11,160 nt of DNA. It comes from Methanoregulaceae archaeon. GTDB lineage: Archaea > Halobacteriota > Methanomicrobia > Methanomicrobiales > Methanospirillaceae. The translations under genes were made by a program, and so were the position numbers. The notes beneath the pieces were generated by a model. It was given only the letters and a program-made list of their open reading frames with translations. It searched no databases and was not told the DNA's origin. The stretch lies in assembly GCA_028679325.1 (NCBI GenBank), contig JAJRBS010000089.1, forward strand, positions 1 through 11,160. Reading direction: 5' to 3'. Below are positions 1 through 6,777 of the stretch, piece after piece; the first letter of the stretch is position 1, and each line of letters starts with the position of its first letter.

Positions 1-212
1 GATACACGGACAAGTGACTCCCGTGATACATCTTTCATTCCCGACAGTACCGCTTCACTGACCTTTTTTTTCGGGACCGTCACCTGGAGGATACCCGTCC
101 TGTCCCGGATGAGGAAGAATGCCAGCCCTCCGAGATCCCTGACCTCGTGCACCCACCCGGCTACCTCAGCACGGCCAGACTCCGGCGAAACCTCCCGTAT
201 AGGAATCCGCAT
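1..212 (-). CDS. aspS: Aspartyl-tRNA synthetase, N-terminal part (cut by window edge)
   Basis: Class II aminoacyl-tRNA synthetase that charges tRNA with aspartate in the cytoplasm. Only the first 70 codons are present; the gene continues past base 1. The visible part is the N-terminal OB-fold that binds the anticodon: after the start MRIPIREV it reads GWVHEVRDLGG (residues 19-29), then FLIRDRTGILQVTVPKKK (about 33-50), the usual archaeal AspRS pattern. His22 occupies the position that is Trp26 in the discriminating enzyme of Thermococcus kodakarensis; from memory of the family, His there marks non-discriminating enzymes that also make Asp-tRNA(Asn). The start is the ATG whose complement lies at 210-212; its SD is weak (GGGTTTAC just upstream). 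The MNT-HEPN gene lies 84 bp upstream on the same strand. The identification is firm; the specificity is inferred from one residue. Confidence 0.93.
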   Translation of the reverse strand, partial: MRIPIREVSPESGRAEVAGWVHEVRDLGGLAFFLIRDRTGILQVTVPKKKVSEAVLSGMKDVSRESLVRV

Positions 213-296
213 GTAAACCCTGAAGCTATGGGCAGGCAGACCTCATCTCTCTTTGCCTGGCCTGACAGGAATGTAAGATCTCATCTGGCCCAATTA

Positions 297-929
297 TTAC
301 CAGGCAGATGAGAGCTTCATCAGAGGAGTATCAATCCGGGGTATTTCGGAGACCAGGACATCCCAGACGAGCACCCAGTCTGGCCCGAAGAAAGGATGGA
401 CGAGCCTCTCCCGGAGCCCGGCAAGCTCTGTCCAGGGTATCTCCGGATGCTCTCTTCTCAGGGAAGGGGAGACCTGCAGGGCACAGTCCCCCATCACTTC
501 AAGCGATCGGATGGCCGCCCTTTTGAGCAGGTCATCATGTGAAAAAGTCCGGAGGTCATGACCTTTCATCCGAGAGAGAAGGAAAGTGACCTCGTCCTGC
601 ATTCGTAAAAGACATTCCCGGTCCCGTTTCCGTTCACCCCATTCGCCGGCCACGTCATCTGAAATGAAATCCTCGGCAATCCTCCGGGTGACGATGCTGA
701 CCTGCCTGCCGAGAAGTCCGTCAAGGTAATAGACCAGACCGATGTAGTTCCGGTAGGTGTCGCCACCGCGCTCAAACTCAACGGCAAGTTCAGGAGCTGC
801 ATCCTGTGGTGCATCACCATGTGCAAATTCGCCATAGATGCCGATTCGCTTGATCAAGAAGAGCTTCTTCAGGACCGGGAACTTTGCCTGGAGAGTGACC
901 ATCACCTCTTCCCTGACATCCTTGTCCAT
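297..929 (-). CDS. Fused MNT nucleotidyltransferase-like / HEPN domain protein
   Basis: A 210-residue protein joining two domains usually encoded as separate toxin-antitoxin genes (mntA/hepT). Residues about 10-90 resemble a minimal nucleotidyltransferase (MNT): IGIYGEFAHGDA aligns with the usual GSxARGEA turn. The catalytic Ser is Glu34, the D-x-D pair is Ala45-Pro-Glu47, and the third Asp, expected in a (K/R)xVDLVT strand, is Ser78 in RQVSIVT. The domain is therefore probably inactive. Residues about 100-200 form a HEPN (DUF86-like) helical domain with the RNase motif R-x4-H intact (Arg173, His178). HepT families carry Tyr two residues after this His as the AMPylation target; here it is Phe180. 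A purine-rich SD-like stretch (GGAGAGG) lies about 11 nt before the ATG. It could be a tethered toxin-antitoxin, a domesticated regulator or a decaying system. The domain calls are good; activity is inferred. Confidence 0.82.
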   Translation of the reverse strand: MDKDVREEVMVTLQAKFPVLKKLFLIKRIGIYGEFAHGDAPQDAAPELAVEFERGGDTYRNYIGLVYYLDGLLGRQVSIVTRRIAEDFISDDVAGEWGERKRDRECLLRMQDEVTFLLSRMKGHDLRTFSHDDLLKRAAIRSLEVMGDCALQVSPSLRREHPEIPWTELAGLRERLVHPFFGPDWVLVWDVLVSEIPRIDTPLMKLSSAW

Positions 930-1005
930 AAGCCGGCCGACCTCTCCTCTCCCTTTTCTGCTGGACCTTATTGTTCCTGTGCCCTTGTATAGTCTTCGCC
1001 GCAGC

Positions 1006-1035
1006 CCTGTCCCAAGATTTTTTGAGCCTGTCCCA
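1006..1035. repeat. Two direct copies of CCTGTCCCA, 21 bp apart
   Basis: Identical 9-mers CCTGTCCCA sit at 1006-1014 and 1027-1035, separated by a T-rich spacer (AGATTTTTTGAG). The period of 21 bp is two helical turns, so a dimeric regulator could contact both from one face. A degenerate copy, CCTGTGCCC, is at 976-984. They lie in the 120-bp divergent spacer between the MNT-HEPN gene and the lipoprotein gene, just upstream of the latter. A regulatory role is inference. Confidence 0.4.
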
Positions 1036-1049
1036 CCAAAACATCACCG

Positions 1050-1547
1050 ATGAAGTGGTTGTGGCTTTCAGCCCTGTTCCTCCTCGCCCTCATCCTTATC
1101 TGTGGATGCATTCAGGACCAGCCTTCGCCGACCAGCCAACGGACTCTGCCGTTTCCCGAAGGCACCATCTCGGCCGGAACTCCCGCGGCATCTCCGGCAG
1201 CAACCCCTGATGAGTCGCTAGGAGGACCGGTCCGATTCGCTCCGGGAAGGGAGTACCATGTCGGAGACACGATCCTTTTGACCGGGACAACGATACTGTC
1301 GCCGGGAAACGAGCTCCTCATTGAAGTAACGGAAATGGAATTTTTTCCGACAAACAAGACAGATGACACCGCTTTCTCGGGCACATCAGCTATCGTGACG
1401 GTCGAAAAGGGTCGGGTTGATTCCAGAAACACCTGGGAGTACACCCTCGACACGACAGGGTTTAGCCCCGGCGAGTACCAGGTCCTGATAACCGGGATCC
1501 AGGTGACCGGATTTCAAAAGAGTGCTTATTTCACCCTGCTCCCCTGA
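1050..1547 (+). CDS. Predicted secreted lipoprotein with Methanomicrobiales surface-type domain
   Basis: A 165-residue protein predicted to be exported and anchored at the cell surface. A hydrophobic signal (residues 3-17) leads to a lipobox-like LICGC with Cys20 as the lipidation site. A linker rich in Pro, Ala, Ser and Thr follows (about 23-53). One beta-rich domain (about 60-165) contains VGDTILLTGTTILSPGNEL, EVTEMEFFPTNKT, and near the end NTWEYTLDTTGFSPGEYQV. This pattern resembles the DUF3821-like domain repeated in surface proteins of Methanoculleus, Methanoregula and relatives; the assignment is from memory and the binding role is unknown. The first ATG is used. No SD is visible, so the transcript may be leaderless or the start weakly translated. 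A TATA-like TTGTATAG lies at 984-991. The gene ends 7 bp from the stop of the converging cofD. Confidence 0.8.
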   Translation: MKWLWLSALFLLALILICGCIQDQPSPTSQRTLPFPEGTISAGTPAASPAATPDESLGGPVRFAPGREYHVGDTILLTGTTILSPGNELLIEVTEMEFFPTNKTDDTAFSGTSAIVTVEKGRVDSRNTWEYTLDTTGFSPGEYQVLITGIQVTGFQKSAYFTLLP

Positions 1548-1554
1548 CAGGAAC

Positions 1555-2463
1555 CTAGTCCACTCTTGATCTCTGGTCAAACAGCATGGCAGCCAGAGCG
1601 GCGCTTTTCCTGGTATCGGTCATGAGTGTGTCATATCGAAGGCTTCCCGGCACGGCAACAGGGTCCCTGATATCCTGGACGAAAATATCGCAGAACTCTT
1701 TATACAGAAGCCAGGTCGAGCGTGAATCAGGAGTAAGCCCCCGGGCTTTCATCAGCTCTGCGGCAGGACCGCTGACCGGGCTTTCTCCGATAAAGGGAGA
1801 AACAGCGATCACGAAGGTGTCCATCAGGGCGGGGATGATCCCGTCGCATTCAAGGATGGGAAGAATGCTGGTAACCGGGTTGCTTGGCCCGATGACCACC
1901 CTGTCGGCTTCATGAATGGCCGAAAGTACTTCAGCGGTCGCGGATGGCCTTGTCGGCGAATAGCGGATCACTTCCTCAATGGGCAGATTGCCCCGGTGTT
2001 TCACCCAGTATTCCTGGTAGTGAATGACACCGTCCGGTGTCCGGATCAGGGTCGTCACTGTCTCATCGGTCATCGGAAGGATCGCTGCCCTGATACCCAT
2101 CCGGGAACAGAGCTCCTTCGTGGCCCGGGTCAGTGAATACCCCTTGCGGAGGAGTTCCCCCCTGGCAATGTGAACAGCCCTGTCCTGGTCCCCGATCCCG
2201 ATGTACTCGTCAACCCCCAGTCTGACCAGCTCCTGGTGGGTGAGAAAAGAGTCGCCGGATATTCCCCACCAGGTTCCTGTGTCCAGCTGGCCAGAGAATA
2301 GGTACATCAGGGTGTCGATGTCAGGCGAGAGATGGTTCCCTGATATCCAGAGATCCTCGGCCGTGTTCACCACAACGGATATGTTCTCGTCGGGAAGGTG
2401 CTCTCTTGCACCCCTGACGAGTTTCGGTGTACCCGTGCCCCCGGAGAGAAAGGTGATCATCAT
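1555..2463 (-). CDS. cofD: 2-phospho-L-lactate transferase (coenzyme F420 biosynthesis)
   Basis: Transfers the phospholactate (or phosphoenolpyruvate-derived) moiety from its guanosine diphosphate carrier to the deazaflavin Fo, giving F420-0 or its dehydro form. F420 is the hydride carrier of methanogenesis. The 302 residues match the family's usual length. Visible landmarks are the N-terminal SGGTGTPK loop (7-14), NTAEDLWISGNHLSPDIDT (33-51), GDQDRA (91-96), the LTRATK segment (111-116), MTDETV (131-136), GPSNPVTSILPIL (192-204) and SPFIGESPVSGPAAELM (222-238). The reading frame is open much further upstream, but CofD proteins begin at MITFLSGGTG, so I start at the ATG pair 2463/2460. An AAAGGT element precedes it. 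The gene diverges from the HD phosphohydrolase with 45 bp between starts and converges on the lipoprotein gene. Confidence 0.95.
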   Translation of the reverse strand: MMITFLSGGTGTPKLVRGAREHLPDENISVVVNTAEDLWISGNHLSPDIDTLMYLFSGQLDTGTWWGISGDSFLTHQELVRLGVDEYIGIGDQDRAVHIARGELLRKGYSLTRATKELCSRMGIRAAILPMTDETVTTLIRTPDGVIHYQEYWVKHRGNLPIEEVIRYSPTRPSATAEVLSAIHEADRVVIGPSNPVTSILPILECDGIIPALMDTFVIAVSPFIGESPVSGPAAELMKARGLTPDSRSTWLLYKEFCDIFVQDIRDPVAVPGSLRYDTLMTDTRKSAALAAMLFDQRSRVD

Positions 2464-2508
2464 GAGAATACCTTTATCTGGGCTGTTAAAAGACTGTTGA
2501 GAGGACAG
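2464..2508. promoter_or_regulatory. Divergent cofD / HD-hydrolase promoter region
   Basis: This 45-bp spacer must hold both promoters. A plus-strand TATA-like CTTTATCT lies at 2472-2479, about 30 bp before the ATG at 2509. On the minus strand CTTTTAAC (complement of 2486-2493) sits about 25-30 bp before the cofD ATG, implying a nearly leaderless cofD mRNA. The plus-strand SD GAGAGG is at 2499-2504. The two boxes are interleaved, so assembly on one could exclude the other. The boxes were read by eye against the archaeal consensus. Confidence 0.4.
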
Positions 2509-3714
2509 ATGAAGATCATAAAGGACCCCGTGCACGGATACATCGAAGTCACCCCTCCTGTCCTGGAAGTCCTTGATTCCCCCTCGCTCCAGCGGCTCCG
2601 GTATGTTCGCCAGCTCGGGTTCTCGTACCTGGTCTATCCGGGCTCCAACCATACCCGCTTCGAACATTCGCTGGGCACTATGTACCTGTCCGATATCATG
2701 GCCCGCCAGCTGATGCTTACCGATGAAGAGCGGGAGCTGGTTACGACCGCCGCACTCATCCATGATATCGGTCACGGCCCGTTCTCCCACGCAGTTGAAC
2801 CGGTCATGGAGGAGATCAGCGGGAGAACCCACCATGATACAGTCTGGCTGCTTGAAGACCATGATCTTCTGGAAATACTGGAGAAATATGGGATTGATAC
2901 CCGGGAAACAAGGACGATCCTGCAGGGAAGTCACCGGCTGTCGGAGATTCTCCACGGCGATCTTGATGTGGACAGGATGGACTACCTGCTCAGGGATGCC
3001 CACTATACCGGGGTACCTTACGGAACAGTCGATGCCCATCGGCTCATCAGGAATACGACCATTTCAGATGGACACATCGCCATACAGGAAGGCGGGATCA
3101 ATGCCGCCGAATCGCTCCTGATCGCCCGCACCCTCATGCGTCCGTCGGTTTACTTCCACCACGTCAGCAGGATTGCAGAAATGATGTTTTCTGCTGCTGT
3201 TCGCGAACACCTGAGCCGGGGTGAGGCTTCCGACCAGGCAGCATTCATGCGCCTCGATGATACGGGGGCCCTGCAGAGTCTGCTCCACTCTGAGTCAGAT
3301 GTGGTACGAAACCTGGCAGAAGGAATTTATTTTCGCCGTCTCTACAAGCGGGCCCTGTACATTGGCCGGGACCAGGTCAACATCGCCAGCCTGATGAAAG
3401 AGACACCGCCGCGGAGATCAAACGAGATTGCCTCAAGAATTGCCGATACTGCCGGGATCGACCACCACGAGGTGCTGGTCGATTTCCCTGAATTCCCGCA
3501 TTCCATGTCCATCCAGGTAAAGGTCCAGAACCGTAACCGTCTGATAAGTCTCGAGGAGCTCTCGCCGTTGGTCACTACGCTGAACGAGACCAGGAAGGGA
3601 CAATGGCGGCTGGGTGTCTATACGCTGCCCGAACACGTCACGATTGTCGGAGCGGCTGCCCGGGAACTGCTTCATGTCCGGCCGCTCTCCACCCAGCACC
3701 GCCTTCGGCTCTGA
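2509..3714 (+). CDS. HD-domain phosphohydrolase, SAMHD1-like (COG1078 type)
   Basis: A 401-residue cytoplasmic metal-dependent phosphohydrolase of the family that includes SAMHD1 and bacterial dNTP triphosphohydrolases. The likely substrates are dNTPs or related nucleotides; the exact one is unknown. The N-terminus KDPVHGYIEV and SLQRLRYVRQLG (about 27-38) are typical. The HD metal ligands are His53 (FEHSLG), His85-Asp86 (IHDIGHGPFSH) and Asp155 (DLDVDRMDYLLRD), matching His167, His206-Asp207 and Asp311 of SAMHD1. The tail (about 330-401) is less conserved. The frame is open upstream to about 2398, but the ATG at 2509 has a good SD (GAGAGG, 4 nt spacer) and begins where family members begin. 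The gene is divergent from cofD, and a 64-bp spacer precedes the next gene. A role in dNTP pool control is inference. Confidence 0.9.
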   Translation: MKIIKDPVHGYIEVTPPVLEVLDSPSLQRLRYVRQLGFSYLVYPGSNHTRFEHSLGTMYLSDIMARQLMLTDEERELVTTAALIHDIGHGPFSHAVEPVMEEISGRTHHDTVWLLEDHDLLEILEKYGIDTRETRTILQGSHRLSEILHGDLDVDRMDYLLRDAHYTGVPYGTVDAHRLIRNTTISDGHIAIQEGGINAAESLLIARTLMRPSVYFHHVSRIAEMMFSAAVREHLSRGEASDQAAFMRLDDTGALQSLLHSESDVVRNLAEGIYFRRLYKRALYIGRDQVNIASLMKETPPRRSNEIASRIADTAGIDHHEVLVDFPEFPHSMSIQVKVQNRNRLISLEELSPLVTTLNETRKGQWRLGVYTLPEHVTIVGAAARELLHVRPLSTQHRLRL

Positions 3715-3724
3715 AAGCGGTAGG

Positions 3725-3748
3725 GATAATAAAGAACATTTATGTACA
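3725..3748 (+). promoter_or_regulatory. Probable promoter of the small membrane protein gene
   Basis: The AT-rich stretch after the HD gene contains GATAATAAAG (3725-3734) and CATTTATGTAC (3738-3748). Either could be a TATA box; the second would start transcription about 10-15 nt before the ATG at 3779, just ahead of the SD. It suggests transcription separate from the HD gene. Confidence 0.4.
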
Positions 3749-3778
3749 TCAAGGTGATAGTTGCATCGAGGGGAAATT

Positions 3779-4222
3779 ATGCTGGAATACTGGATTGTGG
3801 TCACAGTCGGGGTGATCGTGGTGATCGCGGCGCTCAGCGTCACGTATCTTTATGCGGAAAGCCGGGAACTCAGGCTGGTCCGGAGCAGGTATCGGCTGAA
3901 AGTCTATGAAGAACTCCTTCATGCCGTCACCGACCTGAATGTCTCGGCGGGCGACATGTACAAGCTGAACATTGCCAAGAAAAAACTTGCCTATAACCTG
4001 AACCGTCTCAATCTTGTGGCCGGCGAGGAAGTCCTCAGGCAGGTCAATGAACTCCTCGATTTCCTGAACGAAACCCCGGACGGGAACTTCGATGTACTCA
4101 AACAATTAAACATCCTGAACAACCTCATCAGGGCAGCACGGAAGGACCTTGATCCGGCTTCGGCAAGGTCCCTTGAGGAATCAGGTTTCAGGTTCCGGTT
4201 TTACGCCCCGCCCCGGACCTGA
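3779..4222 (+). CDS. Small single-pass membrane protein, function unknown
   Basis: A 147-residue protein I do not recognise as a named family. Residues about 5-25 (WIVVTVGVIVVIAALSVTYL) form one transmembrane helix. A basic patch follows (RSRYRLKVYEELL), which suggests that the C-terminal part is cytoplasmic. Residues about 40-130 look wholly helical, with heptad-like leucines (AVTDLNVSAG, YNLNRLNLVAGEEVLRQVNELLDFL), compatible with a small helical bundle or coiled coil. An in-frame TTG lies at 3761, but the ATG at 3779 has a strong SD (GAGGGGA, 4 nt spacer) and puts the membrane helix at the very N-terminus, so I use it. There are no catalytic motifs. It stands alone between the HD gene and the ubiD promoter. 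Confidence 0.8.
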   Translation: MLEYWIVVTVGVIVVIAALSVTYLYAESRELRLVRSRYRLKVYEELLHAVTDLNVSAGDMYKLNIAKKKLAYNLNRLNLVAGEEVLRQVNELLDFLNETPDGNFDVLKQLNILNNLIRAARKDLDPASARSLEESGFRFRFYAPPRT

Positions 4223-4263
4223 AACACGTCACACTCTATTTTCTTCGGTGTTCCTGGATTTTT

Positions 4264-4278
4264 GAAAGATCTTATAAC
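4264..4278 (+). promoter_or_regulatory. Promoter of the UbiD / aconitase-X operon
   Basis: GAAAG (4264-4268, BRE-like) is followed by the TATA box CTTATAAC (4271-4278). Transcription would start near 4300, giving a leader of about 30 nt that contains the strong SD GAGGTGA (4320-4326) ahead of the GTG start at 4333. This is the clearest archaeal promoter in the window. Confidence 0.6.
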
Positions 4279-4332
4279 CCCGCATTCCCAACTCAATAAC
4301 AGTCCAGGAAGAGACCGGAGAGGTGAAACACA

Positions 4333-5571
4333 GTGCGCGAGTTTATCGAGAAGATGCGGGAGTCCGGCCAGGTCACCGACATCGATCACCGGGTAGACAC
4401 GGTCTACGAAGCGTGTAAACTGGCCGCAAAGACCGATAAGATCCTCTTCTTCCACAAGCTGGACACTTCCCGGGGGGTCATGAATGTTACCGCCTCGAGA
4501 AAGGCCCTCTCCAGAGCCCTCTCCATCCCGGAAAGGGAGATGGTCCGGCGTCTTTCAATTGCCGAATACCAGGGCAGTGTCATCCGTGACGGATCGCTCG
4601 CCATGGGTCCTCCCGACCTCCGGAAACTCCCGATCATGAAGCATTACCCGAAAGATGCCGGGAGGTACATCACATCCGGAATCGTGTTCTCGCGCTACAA
4701 CGAGCTCGAGAACGCCTCTATCCATCGCATGCTGGTTCTTGGGGAACGGAAAGTTGCTGTGCGTCTGGTGGAAGGGAGGCATACCCATACCCTTCACCGG
4801 GAGGCACGCGGGAACGGTGACCGCCTCCCGGTCGCTGTGGCTATCGGGGTTCACCCGGCAGTGACCCTGGCCTGCTGTACCCGTGTTCCCAAAGGGAAGG
4901 AACTGCCATACGCCGCCGAACTGCTGGGAGGAGAGATACAGGTACACTCCTGCAGCAACGGGGTTCTTGTTCCTGATGCAGAGATCGTCCTCGAAGGTTT
5001 TATTGGGGGAGAAACGGCCCCTGAAGGGCCTTTTGTAGACATTACGGGGACTTATGACCTCATCCGTGAACAGCCGGTCATCGAGTTCACGGGAATGCAC
5101 CTCAAGCCTGACTTCATCTACCATGGCATCCTGCCTTCCGGTCACGAGCACCGGCTGCTCATGGGTGTACCCTACGAACCGTCGATCTTTCGGGCAGTTG
5201 CCGGAGTGACTGATGTTAAAAGCGTTGTCCTGAGTACCGGAGGCTGCGGATATTTCCATGCTGTCATCCAGATACGGAAGCAGACCCAGGGTGACGCAAA
5301 AAATGCCATCATGGCCGCCCTGGCCACACACACCTCCCTGAAGCATGTGGTCGTGGTCGACGACGACATCGATGTCTCGGACCTCCAGGACGTAGAGTTC
5401 GCGATCGCTACCCGAGTCAGGGGGGACAGGGACGTCATGGTTGTCGCGGGAGTCAGGGGGTCATCGCTCGATCCGAGCCAGGCGGAAGACGGTACCAATG
5501 TCAAGGTCGGCATCGATGCCACCATGCCGCTGGGCCGCGAGGATGAGTTCCGGAGAGCCGCTTGGGAATGA
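4333..5571 (+). CDS. UbiD-family decarboxylase, probable anhydromevalonate phosphate decarboxylase
   Basis: The probable reaction is prenylated-FMN-dependent decarboxylation of trans-anhydromevalonate 5-phosphate to isopentenyl phosphate, in the archaeal mevalonate pathway. At 412 residues it is shorter than bacterial UbiD (about 490), as expected for this archaeal subgroup. Landmarks are RYNELENASIHRM (121-133, cofactor and metal region with N127, H131, R132), VAVRLVEGRHTH (141-152), AEIVLEGFI (216-224, conserved acidic residues), APEGPFVDITGTYD (229-242) and the C-terminal VGIDATMPLG (392-401). The start is GTG, supported by the SD GAGGTGA 6 nt upstream. The stop overlaps the next start by 4 bp (ATGA), so the aconitase-X protein is translationally coupled. 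The UbiD family call is firm. The substrate rests on this pairing; another UbiD decarboxylation is the alternative. It needs a prenyltransferase (UbiX) encoded elsewhere. Confidence 0.9.
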   Translation: MREFIEKMRESGQVTDIDHRVDTVYEACKLAAKTDKILFFHKLDTSRGVMNVTASRKALSRALSIPEREMVRRLSIAEYQGSVIRDGSLAMGPPDLRKLPIMKHYPKDAGRYITSGIVFSRYNELENASIHRMLVLGERKVAVRLVEGRHTHTLHREARGNGDRLPVAVAIGVHPAVTLACCTRVPKGKELPYAAELLGGEIQVHSCSNGVLVPDAEIVLEGFIGGETAPEGPFVDITGTYDLIREQPVIEFTGMHLKPDFIYHGILPSGHEHRLLMGVPYEPSIFRAVAGVTDVKSVVLSTGGCGYFHAVIQIRKQTQGDAKNAIMAALATHTSLKHVVVVDDDIDVSDLQDVEFAIATRVRGDRDVMVVAGVRGSSLDPSQAEDGTNVKVGIDATMPLGREDEFRRAAWE

Positions 5572-6740
5572 CGCTTTCGCTTCTGCCTGAAGAGGAAAGG
5601 ATCCTTGCCGGTGAACAGGGTGAAACCCGGCAGATGATGATGGAGATCCTCGTGGCCCTTGGGAAGGTGTTCGGTGCAGAACACCTGATACCCATCAAGA
5701 GCGCCCAGGTGAGCGGGGCATCGTTCAAGACCATTGGTGAGGCGGGCCTCGAATGGCTCTCGGGCCTCGATGCCCGGGTGGCGGTTCCGACCGTCCTGAA
5801 CCCGGTGGGTATGGACCGGAAGAGATGGCGGGAGATGGGAATTTCGGAGAGTTTTGCCCGGAAGCAGGAGCAGATCATAGCCGCCTATTCCCGGCTCGGT
5901 GTCCGCCTGGAATGTACATGTACCCCGTATTATCTGTACCAGACACGGTTCGGGGAGCACCTTGCATGGTCCGAGTCTTCAGCCGTGGCCTATGCAAACT
6001 CGGTTATCGGTGCAAGGACGAACAGGGAGGGGGGGCCCGGGGCCCTGGCAGGTGCCATCATCGGCAAGACGCCCGCCTATGGTCTCCACCTTGTTCCGAA
6101 ACGGCGCCCGGAACTCGTGTTTGCCGTTGAGCCATCACCGGAATGGGGTGACTCCGCCCTGTTCGGGGCACTGGGATATTTCACCGGAAAGATCGCCGGG
6201 AACAGGATCCCTTTCTTCACCGGGATCCGGCCGACAAGGAACCAGCTCAAGGCGCTCGGTGCAGCTATGGCTGCATCAGGGGCCGTCGCTCTGTACCATG
6301 TCGAAGGTATAACTCCTGAAGCCAGGGTCTTCTCTTATCCAATTGACGAGATCGAGAAGATACCGGTGACGGTGAGCGATGTCCGGCTTACGGCAAGCGA
6401 GACGCTCCCGGATGCCGTCGCTCTCGGTTGCCCTCACTGTTCACCTGAAGAACTTGCCGGAGTCGCTCACCTGCTCGATGGCAGAAAGGTCAGGATCCCG
6501 GTGTATGTCTTTGCGGCACGAAAAGTCATCGAACAAACCCCGGATGCCGTGACTATCATCGAGCGGAGCGGGGCAAAGGTATATGGCGACACCTGCATGG
6601 TGGTCTCCCCTGTCATGGAGCAGTACGGACTCATTATGGTGAATTCAGGCAAGGCCTTTGCTTACGTACCGGATATGTGCGGGGCGGCAGTAAGACTCGG
6701 GACAACGGAAGAGTGCATAAGGATCGCAACAGGAGAATAG
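5568..6740 (+). CDS. Aconitase X, probable phosphomevalonate dehydratase large subunit
   Basis: Probable catalytic subunit of the [4Fe-4S] enzyme that dehydrates (R)-5-phosphomevalonate to trans-anhydromevalonate phosphate, the substrate of the decarboxylase encoded just upstream. The 390 residues match the aconitase-X (DUF521) catalytic domain: IPIKSAQVSGASFKTIGEAG near residue 50, TVLNPVGMD, then TCTPYYL, GARTNREGGP, and the C-terminal VNSGKAFAYVPDMCG. Candidate cluster cysteines are Cys116/Cys118, Cys288/Cys291, Cys343 and Cys371; I cannot say which three bind iron. The ATG at 5568 shares ATGA with the upstream stop; a TTG at 5562 is less likely. The small swivel subunit (DUF126) is not fused and is not in this window. 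The family call is firm and the specific substrate well supported by context. Confidence 0.9.
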   Translation: MTLSLLPEEERILAGEQGETRQMMMEILVALGKVFGAEHLIPIKSAQVSGASFKTIGEAGLEWLSGLDARVAVPTVLNPVGMDRKRWREMGISESFARKQEQIIAAYSRLGVRLECTCTPYYLYQTRFGEHLAWSESSAVAYANSVIGARTNREGGPGALAGAIIGKTPAYGLHLVPKRRPELVFAVEPSPEWGDSALFGALGYFTGKIAGNRIPFFTGIRPTRNQLKALGAAMAASGAVALYHVEGITPEARVFSYPIDEIEKIPVTVSDVRLTASETLPDAVALGCPHCSPEELAGVAHLLDGRKVRIPVYVFAARKVIEQTPDAVTIIERSGAKVYGDTCMVVSPVMEQYGLIMVNSGKAFAYVPDMCGAAVRLGTTEECIRIATGE

Positions 6741-6777
6741 CACCCGGTACCGGATTTCGCCCCTCGCGGAAACAGAG

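Noticed and set aside
1017..1023. T-run before the lipoprotein gene as a terminator
   Set aside because: It lies in a divergent spacer with no upstream gene on the plus strand to terminate.
2398..2508. N-terminal extension of the HD phosphohydrolase frame
   Set aside because: It would overlap the cofD start region, has no family similarity, and a good SD precedes the ATG at 2509.
2464..3039. Upstream extension of the cofD reading frame
   Set aside because: The extension runs antisense through the HD-hydrolase gene, and CofD proteins start at MITFLSGGTG, so the frame is open only by chance.
5172..5960. A 262-codon minus-strand frame across the UbiD/aconitase-X junction
   Set aside because: It is a shadow of two well-supported plus-strand genes, with no motif of its own.
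6744..6753. Palindrome CCGGTACCGG after the aconitase-X stop
   Set aside because: A 10-bp palindrome is unremarkable in GC-rich DNA, and no second copy was noticed in the window.
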